NCBI RefSeq assembly: GCF_022024235.1
Contig: NZ_CP091800.1
Location: 858,001 to 922,000, forward strand
DNA from: Segatella baroniae B14
Lineage (GTDB): Bacteria; Bacteroidota; Bacteroidia; Bacteroidales; Bacteroidaceae
Direction of reading: 5' to 3'
DNA length: 64,000 nt
Positions 8,692 to 15,816 of the stretch are shown here, in pieces. Numbering within the stretch: position 1 is the first letter of the stretch; each line of letters opens with the position of its first letter. The translations under genes were made by a program, and so were the position numbers. The notes beneath the pieces are model-generated. The model was not told the origin of the DNA and ran no database searches. It saw only the letters and a list, made by a program, of their open reading frames with translations.

Positions 8692-10442
8692 GTAACTACT
8701 CAGCACCCGTGTCATGAGTAGTTGTCTTACTGTTGTACGACAGCAAGAATCGCATTGAATTTAGAGTTGCCATTCTTCATGGCTGTCTCCGCTATGGAGT
8801 GTATCTTTGCAAAGTCGTTAGCGCCGACATCCGTACGAAAACAACCGCTGACTTTCTGTTTTACCTTTATCTTCCTCACCCCTCGTTCACTTGCATTATT
8901 CTCATAGGGTACGTGAAGGTCTGTGAGGAAGGTAAACAGATAGTTCTTTACTTTGAGGATACCTTTTTTGAAACTCTCAAACTCTTCGTCAAGATGCGTA
9001 AGGCTCTCACCCAAGAGGTTCTTCATTTTGGTCTTCAGTATCTTTATCTTCCTTTTTGTGATGTCGCCCGCCCGTCTGAGATCGATGGCATGAGCTATCA
9101 GATGGATAAACCTTCGCGACCAGTCTTGCTTCGTGTCCAGCTCGTTTAGGTCTTCGGCATTCCTAAGCAGGTGGGCCAGGCAGACCTGGTGATCCTTGAC
9201 GTTCATATTGAAATAGTTCCTGTGCCTGTCCGTCACAAGCGTAGAGTTGGGCTGACCGTTAGGGAACTTGGAGTCTATGGCCTGCTGGCCTCTCGACTTC
9301 ATCTGATACACATAGGTAAGCAGGTCGTTCTGGAATATCCAGTTCCAGTGCAACTCTTTCCCGACAGCGGCGCCGGTCTCGTCGGCTCCTACTACTGAGG
9401 CACACTCAATCCGCTTTAATGGGATGCACTGCACGACATTGAGATAGGTTACGAGTGCACGGATGTTGTCGCCGTACTTGATGCGGCAGTTTGGTGCATC
9501 GCAGTTGTTCACACAGCCGCACTGGCAGACCTTCTCGTAATACTGGTGCTCATTGGTCTCGACGATAAACTTGATGTCTATGACTTGTGTCGTGCGAATC
9601 TTCCTAAACCCAACGCTCAGCGGACGACCGCAGCACTTGCAGTAGTGTGGCTTATGCTCTATGATCCTGTCTGGTGTAGTGACCGACTTCAGGGTGCTTC
9701 CCTTGTGACCGGGTTGACCGCCACTCGGCTTCCCGCTGGGTTTGCGAAGAGACTTCGTCCTTCGCAACTCACGTGCCGCAATACTTTCCTGAGATGGCGG
9801 GACGCTGCTGTTGCTACTGCTCTTTTCTGGTTTTCCTGAAGTGCCGGAAGAATTATCCTCATCGTCATCGGACGATTGGTGCTCACCTGCGTTTTCTTCC
9901 AGTTCCTCAATATGGGCTTTGGCATCGGCAAGCTCAGATCTGGTTGAAGCAAGATCCATCTTCAGGCGGTGTATTTCCTTGTCTTTCTGCCCGATGATGC
10001 GGTTGAGCCGCCCAATCTCCTCGGTCTTCTCGGAGTCGGACTTCTCAAGTTTGCGCAGACGCAGGTTTATCATGCGCAGGACTTCGTCAGTGTCGGTGAA
10101 CTGCTTTGCCATTTCATCGGCAATGATATACATCTTTCACGAAATGGCAAAATGCAGGTTTACATTCCTTAACAGCAATTTCGTGATGAACAAATATGCA
10201 AAATCCTCACTCGTGCACGTTCTCTTGCTTGATGGACATGATCGACTCTACGGATAAGCCAATGAAACTGACGACCTCATACAGCCTTGTGGTGAGTGGC
10301 GTAAACTGACTACCCACTCAACGACCTTACAGAAAAGCTTTTTGCTTTTGTTTGAAATCGGCACACAAAGAAGTTTATATTTTATTAACTCGCTTACTTC
10401 GCTTAGTAACTACTCATGCACTATAGGGTGCTGAGTAGTTAC
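8692..10442 (-). mobile_element. IS66-family insertion sequence, single-ORF type, 1751 bp
   Basis: The element has perfect 17-bp terminal inverted repeats: GTAACTACTCAGCACCC at 8692-8708, and its complement GGGTGCTGAGTAGTTAC at 10426-10442. Just inside both ends is a second shared motif (CATGAGTAGTT). It carries one transposase gene on the minus strand and no tnpA/tnpB accessory genes, as in the ISBst12-type IS66 group. The bases next to 8692 (ACAAATTT) do not duplicate those after 10442 (AATCTAGA), so this copy is not flanked by its own target duplication. Confidence 0.9.
8727..10133 (-). CDS. IS66-family transposase with probable internal deletion
   Basis: The protein has 468 residues. In order: a coiled-coil N-terminus (residues about 20-85), an acidic/Ser linker, the conserved KPSGKPSGGQPGHKG motif, a zinc-binding segment (CKCCGRPL, CQCGCVNNC), then the DDE core with DETG near 251, TDRHRNYF near 302 and ENNASERGVRKIK near 411-416. 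Between the conserved strand NVVQCIPLKRI and ADETG there are only about seven residues. IS66 transposases normally have some 45-55 more here, holding a helix pair before the first catalytic Asp. The frame is intact, so this looks like an in-frame internal deletion that may leave the copy inactive or dependent on another copy. Confidence 0.88.
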   Translation of the reverse strand: MYIIADEMAKQFTDTDEVLRMINLRLRKLEKSDSEKTEEIGRLNRIIGQKDKEIHRLKMDLASTRSELADAKAHIEELEENAGEHQSSDDDEDNSSGTSGKPEKSSSNSSVPPSQESIAARELRRTKSLRKPSGKPSGGQPGHKGSTLKSVTTPDRIIEHKPHYCKCCGRPLSVGFRKIRTTQVIDIKFIVETNEHQYYEKVCQCGCVNNCDAPNCRIKYGDNIRALVTYLNVVQCIPLKRIECASVVGADETGAAVGKELHWNWIFQNDLLTYVYQMKSRGQQAIDSKFPNGQPNSTLVTDRHRNYFNMNVKDHQVCLAHLLRNAEDLNELDTKQDWSRRFIHLIAHAIDLRRAGDITKRKIKILKTKMKNLLGESLTHLDEEFESFKKGILKVKNYLFTFLTDLHVPYENNASERGVRKIKVKQKVSGCFRTDVGANDFAKIHSIAETAMKNGNSKFNAILAVVQQ

Positions 10443-10450
10443 AATCTAGA
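10443..10450 (+). repeat. Right 8-bp target-site duplication AATCTAGA
   Basis: This directly follows the outer terminal repeat of the complete IS66 copy and matches 6321-6328 exactly. Joining the two flanks restores a plausible uninterrupted intergenic sequence after the MATE gene. Confidence 0.85.
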
Positions 10451-10502
10451 TTATTTAAGTTAAAAAGAATTAAGCATCTGTCAATATTTATCATGAAATG
10501 GT

Positions 10503-10510
10503 TAGTTTTG
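10503..10510 (+). promoter_or_regulatory. -7 box TAGTTTTG for the Cys-rich secreted protein
   Basis: TAGTTTTG fits TAnnTTTG and lies 38 nt before the ATG at 10549. This supports that ATG over the longer open frame that starts at 10498, upstream of the box. Confidence 0.6.
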
Positions 10511-10548
10511 TAAACGAATCATTTTATAACATCAACAAAAAGACCAAC

Positions 10549-10821
10549 ATGAAAAAGATTTTGTTTAGTGCCATGGTTATGGCAATGATGTGCATGACAA
10601 CAACCGTTAGCGCACAATCTAACGAGAGTAACCAGAACAAGAAAGAGTGTTGCCAGAAGAAGGCTAAAGCTTGCTGTGAAAAGGAAGCTAAGGCTTGTTG
10701 CAAGAAGGACGCTAAGACTGGCGATGAGAAAAACGAGGATAAAGCTTGCTGTAAGAAGGACAAAGCCAGCAGTGATAAAAAGGCTAAGGCTTGTTGCAAG
10801 AAGCAAGTTAAGAAACAATAA
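10549..10821 (+). CDS. Small secreted Cys/Lys-rich repeat protein
   Basis: The product has 90 residues. It has a signal peptide (MKKILFSAMVMAMMCMTTTVSAQ, cut after SA) and a mature part made of imperfect repeats of the type KAxxCC(K/E)K: KECCQKKAKACCEKEAKACC, then DKACCKKDK and KACCKKQVKKQ. Five CC pairs among many Lys and Glu suggest a metal-binding or disulfide-rich periplasmic protein; this is inference from composition. It has its own promoter and a long hairpin terminator. The ORFs on the opposite strand are repeat-driven shadows. The gene resumes the sequence interrupted by the IS66 unit. Confidence 0.75.
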   Translation: MKKILFSAMVMAMMCMTTTVSAQSNESNQNKKECCQKKAKACCEKEAKACCKKDAKTGDEKNEDKACCKKDKASSDKKAKACCKKQVKKQ

Positions 10822-10832
10822 AGTTCTCTCAT

Positions 10833-10942
10833 AAGCCTTTGCGTCTTAGCACTCTTAGCGTGAATGAAATACTTATCTTATCTAAGAAAGTTTGAATAAG
10901 TTATGATTCTCGCCAAGTACGCTAAGACGCAAAGGCTTTTTT
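10833..10942 (+). terminator. Long-stem hairpin terminator
   Basis: AAGCCTTTGCGTCTTAGC (10833-10850) pairs perfectly over 18 bp with GCTAAGACGCAAAGGCTT (10921-10938) and is followed by a short T run. The 70-nt loop contains a further imperfect pairing (GCGTGAAT with ATTCTCGC). It lies 12 bp after the Cys-rich gene. The long loop is unusual for a simple terminator. Confidence 0.65.
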
Positions 10943-11008
10943 ATATGTTTTCAAGTTAAAGGGCGAGTCTCCCCGTCCATTTGTTTTCACAACGGAATAA
11001 TCCTTATT

Positions 11009-11478
11009 GTGATGTTAGTTTTAATGTGGGTATTGTTTTTTGCATCAGCAAAGATAGTAAAAATTCAGCTAATCACAACGAGACGGAAAGACACAATCGC
11101 TGCAGTACTGGATTATGCCAGATATACCATGTCGCCCTTTGTCTATGACAACGAAGAGTTGGAGAACCTATGTGAGGAAGTCAGGCATTGGTCAGAAGAA
11201 TATACCTATACTCCAATCCCAATCAGGTTGAAGCAGAGGCTAACCACTCTTGACCTACGGCATTTTGTATGGAATATCGGTGAACGCCTGGGTACCAAGA
11301 ACGGCTACAACGGTTATGCACACGCAGACTTCATCAGGGCAATGTTTCCCGATGTGATGAAGGATATCGAGCAGGATAGCATCCATAATTTCAAGTTCCA
11401 ACCTAACAAGGTAGCATCGTGATAGACGAGCCTAATAAAGGTGACTATCATTTCCATATACTACCTGCCAATCAATAG
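11009..11478 (+). pseudogene. Frameshifted gene of unknown function
   Basis: The open frame ends at 11422 after PNKVAS. In the neighbouring frame the peptide continues without a break as SIVIDEPNKGDYHFHILPANQ to a stop at 11476-11478, so one frameshift near 11415 probably split a single gene. The main part has about 115 soluble residues (TIAAVLDYARYTMSPFVYDN ... LRHFVWNIGERLGTKNGYNG ... ADFIRAMFPDV). The N-terminal residues encoded before about 11085 overlap a dispersed repeat (11033-11086), so the true start is uncertain. I do not recognise a named family. Confidence 0.5.
11033..11086 (+). repeat. Copy A of a dispersed ~47-bp direct repeat
   Basis: TTGTTTTTTGCATCAGCAAA and the following bases through CTAATCACAAC match the segment 32193-32237 at roughly 87% with two single-base gaps. 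Each copy holds a small palindrome (TTTGC-ATCA-GCAAA). The two copies lie in the same orientation and enclose the accessory region with the TerY/HXS operon. Confidence 0.55.
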
Positions 11479-11493
11479 CTTTTCCCGTATGAG

Positions 11494-12921
11494 TCAGTTG
11501 GAAAACAGGTCATCCAATATCACCGAGGCATGGATGGAGTCTGCATACATTCCCCTAGACAGACCAAAGGTGGTGATGAGCGTAGGGACGATGCCGTAAT
11601 GTGTCTGAATGGCAACTCTGAAACTTTCAACCCTACGCCCAATGTTCAAATACTCTTCCTGCGAAAGACTGTATTCTGTTTCGCTGTACTTAATCTCACA
11701 GAGATTGATCATCTTGTCGGCACGTTCTATCAACAAATCGATTTGAGCAGGATGCTCTGAGTCTTTGCTTCGCCATGAATAAGCTTCCGTCACAACACTG
11801 CCAATACCCAAAGCTCTCTTTATCTGCGATACATGGGCCATACAGACACGTTCATACGCCAATCCGAGCCATGTGTTCACTGTGGGCGTGCCTTGCAGGC
11901 GTGTCCAATAGCTTGTATTCATGGATGCCTTGCCGATAAATGAGTGGTAGAACAGTGTATAAAAGTCCACCAATTTGAAAATGGACGAATTTGTCTTCAC
12001 CTTCTTCTCCCTTACTTTATATTGGCGCAGGAAATCACAATAGACAAGGTCTGTCAGCAGGTCACCCAGATGCCCGTTGTTACTACCGCCTAACTGTTTG
12101 CTTATCTCTTCGCGAGTCATTCCCGATGGCTTTGCCGCCAGCAGTTTGATGACAGCAAGATAAGGTTCTGGATTCCTGAAAAGAGAAGCAAATAGCCGTC
12201 TGTATTCTTTCTGTAGTTCTCCATTCTCAGAGAAAAACAGGCGGTCAATTCCTTGTGCCGGACTTTCATCGGGGTTGAACAGGCTGAGATAATAAGGTAC
12301 GCCACCCACTGCCATGTAAGTATGCAATACACTTAAACGTGACCAAGGGAAACCAAAGGACTGAAAATATTCTTCCGTCTCACTGAGCGTAAATGGTTTC
12401 AATGCCATTTCGTGAGTCACGCGGTCGTGCAGTCCACCGTGATTGTCAATGATATTTCGTACCATCCATGAGGTTGCAGAACCACAAACTATCAGTTTTA
12501 TCTCTGCCTGCCATGCTGCCCAGCTATTCCAAAAATGCCCCAGCGCATGAACAAAACCAGATTTTGGAGTGTCAAGACAGGGCATCTCGTCTATAAATAC
12601 CACACACGGCTTTCCTTGTTCCAACTTTTGTTCCAGTAAATCACGCAAGGCAAAGAACGCATCCAACCAAGTAGCAGGCTTCCTGCCTTTGTAGCCATAT
12701 TGTTTCATAGCATAATTGAAAGCTGTCAATTGCTCCGCCTTCTTTCCTTCAATAATGCCAGTCATGTCAAAGGCAAATTTATTTTGAAAATACTGTCGTA
12801 TGAGGAATGTTTTGCCCACACGTCTGCGTCCATAAATGGCTATGAACTCTGAGTGGTTGGAAGTCATATACTTCTCCAGCAGAGCGATTTCTTCTTTGCG
12901 ACCAATAATTGAGTTTTGCAT
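11494..12921 (-). CDS. AAA+ ATPase of the archaeal-ATPase/DUF234-like family
   Basis: I start at 12921 (MQNSIIGRKEEIALLEKYM), because the -7 box at 12940-12947 lies upstream of it but inside the longer frame. The product has 475 residues. Walker A is GRRRVGKT (near residue 32), and Walker B is VVFIDEMP (near 108). A winged-helix-like middle follows (MTREEISKQLGGSNNGHLGD), then a C-terminal PD-(D/E)xK-like domain (HPAQIDLLIER, then INLCEIKYSE). Such ATPases are common accessory genes in Bacteroidales; their cellular role is poorly defined, and links to DNA metabolism or toxin-like behaviour have been suggested. It is monocistronic. Confidence 0.85.
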   Translation of the reverse strand: MQNSIIGRKEEIALLEKYMTSNHSEFIAIYGRRRVGKTFLIRQYFQNKFAFDMTGIIEGKKAEQLTAFNYAMKQYGYKGRKPATWLDAFFALRDLLEQKLEQGKPCVVFIDEMPCLDTPKSGFVHALGHFWNSWAAWQAEIKLIVCGSATSWMVRNIIDNHGGLHDRVTHEMALKPFTLSETEEYFQSFGFPWSRLSVLHTYMAVGGVPYYLSLFNPDESPAQGIDRLFFSENGELQKEYRRLFASLFRNPEPYLAVIKLLAAKPSGMTREEISKQLGGSNNGHLGDLLTDLVYCDFLRQYKVREKKVKTNSSIFKLVDFYTLFYHSFIGKASMNTSYWTRLQGTPTVNTWLGLAYERVCMAHVSQIKRALGIGSVVTEAYSWRSKDSEHPAQIDLLIERADKMINLCEIKYSETEYSLSQEEYLNIGRRVESFRVAIQTHYGIVPTLITTFGLSRGMYADSIHASVILDDLFSN

Positions 12922-12939
12922 ATGTTCCTGTTTTTGCCG

Positions 12940-12947
12940 CAAAGGTA
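12940..12947 (-). promoter_or_regulatory. -7 box TACCTTTG for the AAA ATPase gene
   Basis: TACCTTTG on the minus strand (read 12947 to 12940) is 18 nt before the chosen ATG at 12921. An in-frame ATG at 12969 lies upstream of this box, so its extra 16 residues are unlikely to be translated. Confidence 0.65.
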
Positions 12948-12969
12948 CAACTTTTTCTTGAAAAACCAT

Positions 12970-13664
12970 CGATAGCGGGCGAAAACATGCACAAAAACAT
13001 CATCTTTCGCCCAGTATCGAGGTATTTTCAACAATTCCTTCCTCTTGTTCTAATTCATTTTATACGTCTAAAAACAAAATAAGAGACCATTTCGATACCT
13101 TCTTTTTCCCTTTCTTCATACCTGAAATCATTTGTTTTTTATGCAAAACACCCACGCCGGACTTTTTATAAAAGTCCTTATGCATTGAATATCAATACAT
13201 ACTACTTACTTTCTTTTATTAGTGATACCTTTATGTTCCCAAACTTTATAGGAGGGAATGAAGATGCATGGACAGGGTGCTAAAGGTGGAAATTTTAACC
13301 GAATTTTGAAGAATATGCAATTTACATTCGTTAACAGCAAATTAACATTTTGCTAACATTTTAATTAAGTCAAAAAAACTCATAACAACATAGTCCTTTT
13401 CAAATTCAGACATAAAGTATCATGCTAAAAATACAGGTAATCTCGCTTTTCATACACGCTAGAAAACAAGAAGTCTCAAAACAAGAAAGTTGAGGATTCA
13501 TTTACTTTTCTAATAAAGGGTATGCACCTAGTTATGTAGAGTCTAATAGAACTTAACAACGTCTAAACTTGTTTTATTCTAGAATTATTAACACTTATGT
13601 ACTATATATATATAAAATATTTGTGTTTTAACGGTATAAATGACAATAATTCATTTCTTTTCAT
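12970..13664. other. Long AT-rich intergenic region with a small perfect hairpin
   Basis: About 700 bp without a convincing gene. It holds a perfect 8-bp inverted repeat, GGACTTTT (13159-13166) and AAAAGTCC (13170-13177). It also has a possible 30-codon ORF at 13264-13356 preceded by AGGAGGGAATGAAG, unusually SD-like for this organism but with no recognisable product. The open frame that continues back to 13597 from the nuclease gene is upstream of that gene's promoter and is probably not coding. Confidence 0.4.
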
Positions 13665-13687
13665 TAACTTTGCGCACAAAAGTGCGC
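13665..13687 (+). promoter_or_regulatory. -7 box overlapping a perfect GC-rich hairpin at the nuclease RNA start
   Basis: TAACTTTG (13665-13672) is followed at once by GCGCAC-AAAA-GTGCGC (13672-13687), a perfect 6-bp stem with a 4-nt loop. The stem overlaps the predicted RNA start, so it is either an operator or a 5'-end hairpin protecting the messenger. The start codon is at 13711. Confidence 0.6.
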
Positions 13688-13710
13688 CAACAAAAATAAT
13701 ACACTTCAGT

Positions 13711-14559
13711 ATGATGCGATTTCTCCTCACTACCATAATGTCTTTTTCCCTGTTTGGATGCCAACCTGGGTCAATAGATAAGATGATTATTGGGATGTTT
13801 GCCAATGCACAAGAAACTTCTGCAACGGAACATCCTATTACAACGAAGAAAGCAAATGAGAACGTTGGTAATAATGAACAAGTATATCAGAATTTGGAGA
13901 TACCTGCCTATTCGGATAATGACATTATACTGAAGAGGATTGCCTATACTACTGCATACGATAAGGCTAATAAAATTCCGAAGTGGGTGGCTTGGCATCT
14001 AACTTCTGACCATACAAGTGGCGATCAGAGGAGATTGTCAAACTTTATAGTAGATGATGAAGCACCTGCTCCACGTGCAGAACTTGTGGATTACAAAGGT
14101 TCGGGCTATGATCGTGGACATATGTGTCCTGCTGGCGATAACAAATGGGGATTTGAACCCATGAAGGAATCGTTCTACCTTACAAATATTTGTCCACAAG
14201 ACCACAACCTTAACTGTGGCGACTGGAATGAGTTGGAGATAGCTTGTCGCGATTGGGCAAACAAGTATGGTGACATTTATATTGTTGCTGGACCTATTTT
14301 GTACAAGGGCGAACACGAAACAATTGGCCCTAATAAAGTGACTGTACCAGAGGCGTTCTTTAAGGTTGTTCTCTGTATGACCGATACACCAAAAGCAATT
14401 GGTTTTATCTACAAGAATCATCCATGCAACAACCCTCAGTCAAGTTATGTCAACAGTATTGATCAGGTAGAGCGCATCACGGGTCTTGATTTCTTCCCCA
14501 ACCTGCCTGATGACATAGAAGAAAAGGTCGAGGCTACTTCTAATCTTTCAGAGTGGTAG
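13711..14559 (+). CDS. Secreted DNA/RNA non-specific endonuclease (NucA-like)
   Basis: Chosen start 13711 gives 282 residues beginning MMRFLLTTIMSFSLFGC, a lipoprotein-type signal with Cys near residue 17. The ββα-metal nuclease core is clear: YDRGHMCPAGD (the DRGH motif at residues 134-137, with His as general base) and SFYLTNICPQDHNLNCGDWN with the metal-binding Asn. It then continues DIYIVAGPILY as in Serratia-type nucleases. It probably degrades extracellular nucleic acid at the cell surface for nutrient scavenging or biofilm remodelling. The longer frame from 13597 includes the promoter and is rejected as the start. Confidence 0.9.
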   Translation: MMRFLLTTIMSFSLFGCQPGSIDKMIIGMFANAQETSATEHPITTKKANENVGNNEQVYQNLEIPAYSDNDIILKRIAYTTAYDKANKIPKWVAWHLTSDHTSGDQRRLSNFIVDDEAPAPRAELVDYKGSGYDRGHMCPAGDNKWGFEPMKESFYLTNICPQDHNLNCGDWNELEIACRDWANKYGDIYIVAGPILYKGEHETIGPNKVTVPEAFFKVVLCMTDTPKAIGFIYKNHPCNNPQSSYVNSIDQVERITGLDFFPNLPDDIEEKVEATSNLSEW

Positions 14560-14583
14560 GTTTCGTGCAGACATCTACGTGTC

Positions 14584-15294
14584 TTACGAATTTAATCGTT
14601 TCCTATAATTTTCCAATATTCTTTGTTTTGCAATCTCAATTGGAATACCTTGGATTTCAACGCCATTAATTTTCTCCAACTTATAGACGATTGACATAAG
14701 TTTGCGGTAGATTGATGGCAACTTTACTTTGTCTGTAGTATTATCTATTTCTGCAATAAGATGCTCAACTTCTGCTACTGCAACCTTTACATCTATATCA
14801 TCTGATGAAGGAACTTGCTGTGAAGAAGTTGGAACGTTTGGCGTGGAAGCTGATGGTTGTTGAGTTGGTTGGGGGGTATTCTGATTTGATTGAGGTGTAT
14901 TCGGAGTCTTTCGCGACATAAAGAACCAACATACTCCGGCAATGACGACAACCAATGCAGCTGTAATAACGTTACCTGAGAGTAATAATGAGAGAATGAT
15001 AGATGCGACAATAGAAACCAAACATCCTTGCTTTGAAAAACCGAAAGTTGTTTGAGTGTTTGTATTTGTAGGATAAGATCCACCATTAGAAGAACAGCTC
15101 GACTTGGAACTACCACCGACCTTTTGACGGTAATAAAGACCTGTGCCTGGAATGCCTCCAGACACGTAAGTTCCACGCTTACCAATGTTCACTTTTGCGC
15201 CTCTTGGCCCCATTGATATGCTTGGTCCGCTTTTGCTCCAGTTGATACGAACACCTGGAAGAATTTTTGTGCTTCTACGCCAATATAAACCCAT
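14584..15294 (-). CDS. DUF4236-domain membrane protein
   Basis: With the start at 15294 (MGLYWRRSTKILPGVRINWS) the protein has 236 residues. The first 60 residues match the DUF4236 pattern: RINWSKSGPSISMGPRGAKV then GKRGTYVSGGIPGTGLYY. A Ser/Asn-rich linker follows, then a hydrophobic pair (residues about 92-132, CLVSIVASIILSLLLSG ... VVVIAGVCWFF), a Pro/Gln/Thr-rich stretch, and a helical C-terminus. The function of DUF4236 is not known. It is transcribed divergently from the TerY/HXS operon across a 147-bp region, so shared control is possible. Confidence 0.8.
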   Translation of the reverse strand: MGLYWRRSTKILPGVRINWSKSGPSISMGPRGAKVNIGKRGTYVSGGIPGTGLYYRQKVGGSSKSSCSSNGGSYPTNTNTQTTFGFSKQGCLVSIVASIILSLLLSGNVITAALVVVIAGVCWFFMSRKTPNTPQSNQNTPQPTQQPSASTPNVPTSSQQVPSSDDIDVKVAVAEVEHLIAEIDNTTDKVKLPSIYRKLMSIVYKLEKINGVEIQGIPIEIAKQRILENYRKRLNS

Positions 15295-15314
15295 TATAAT
15301 TGCAAATTTGCTTG

Positions 15315-15346
15315 CAAATTTAAAGAAAAAATACCCAAAACACAAA
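15315..15346 (-). promoter_or_regulatory. Promoter of the DUF4236 gene
   Basis: On the minus strand TTTG (15346-15343) and TAAATTTG (15322-15315) are 20 nt apart. The predicted RNA start is within about 15 nt of the ATG at 15294. The box overlaps a CAAATTTGCTTGCAAATTT repeat (15303-15321). Confidence 0.65.
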
Positions 15347-15385
15347 GATTTTTCGGAAAATCCTTGGTTTTTAATGAAAAATTTG

Positions 15386-15413
15386 TAATTTTGCTGTAAA
15401 AACGTTAATTTTG
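15386..15413 (+). promoter_or_regulatory. Tandem -7 boxes of the TerY/HXS operon
   Basis: Two identical TAATTTTG boxes lie 20 nt apart (15386-15393 and 15406-15413), each followed by GC. The second is 28 nt before the first gene's ATG at 15442. The upstream copy sits where a -33 element would be for the downstream one, so either two overlapping promoters exist or one box doubles as recognition sequence. This is the only clear promoter seen before a run of genes reaching about 31.7 kb. Confidence 0.6.
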
Positions 15414-15441
15414 CACCTAATTTAATAACTTATAGCAAATT

Positions 15442-15804
15442 ATGACAACATTGAGCAATGAAGCATTTGCTGTAATGGCGGTTTGTGAACGAACCAAACA
15501 ACCTTTCGGCATAACAGTCGATAAGATTTGTTCGGGCCAGTACAAGTTCGTATGGGCTTTTAAGATTGACAAGGAGAAAGCGCAACGAGAAGGTTATGAC
15601 AAAACCAATGTCAAGGGCAATGTAACCTTGGATGCTGAATATCCAGGGTGTCCTTATTGTGGCGAGAAACGACACATCATTTGCTCATCGTGCAACAAGT
15701 TCTTCTGCTACCATGGACAGGAATACGTCACATGTCCCAACTGTGGAGCAAGTGGAAATGTTGTTTCAGTCGAACAGGTTGACCTCAAAGGTGGAGGCTA
15801 CTAA
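15442..15804 (+). CDS. TerY-C-type zinc ribbon protein
   Basis: The 120-residue protein has a C-terminal metal-binding array CPYCG, CSSC, FFCYHG, CPNCG (residues about 70-102), the arrangement found at the end of TerY proteins (TerY-C domain). The N-terminal half (FAVMAVCERTKQPFGITVDK, FVWAFKI) is the usual strand-rich lead-in. In classical TerY the vWA and this domain are fused; here they are separate genes. It is first in the operon, 12 bp before the kinase, and probably acts as an adaptor in the same phospho-signalling complex. Confidence 0.82.
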   Translation: MTTLSNEAFAVMAVCERTKQPFGITVDKICSGQYKFVWAFKIDKEKAQREGYDKTNVKGNVTLDAEYPGCPYCGEKRHIICSSCNKFFCYHGQEYVTCPNCGASGNVVSVEQVDLKGGGY

Positions 15805-15816
15805 AACAGATATACA

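Larger units (their letters stand above)
6329..10442. mobile_element. Composite transposon-like unit bounded by IS66-family ends
   Basis: The unit runs from the truncated IS66 end at 6329 to the outer end of the complete IS66 copy at 10442. It has matching terminal sequences and a perfect 8-bp target duplication (AATCTAGA) outside both. Cargo: a 63-residue membrane protein (+), and an XRE regulator plus CoiA-like nuclease (-). The duplication on the outer ends, not around each IS copy, indicates that cargo and ISs arrived as one piece. The left copy has since lost most of its transposase, or never had it. Confidence 0.75.

Noticed and set aside
10519..10832. Two ~100-codon minus-strand frames opposite the Cys-rich gene
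   Set aside because: They arise from the repeated codons of the plus-strand gene; that gene has promoter, signal peptide and terminator.
13264..13356. 30-codon ORF (MHGQGAKGGNFNRILKN...) preceded by AGGAGGGAATGAAG
   Set aside because: Too short and without family or conservation evidence; mentioned only within the intergenic entry.
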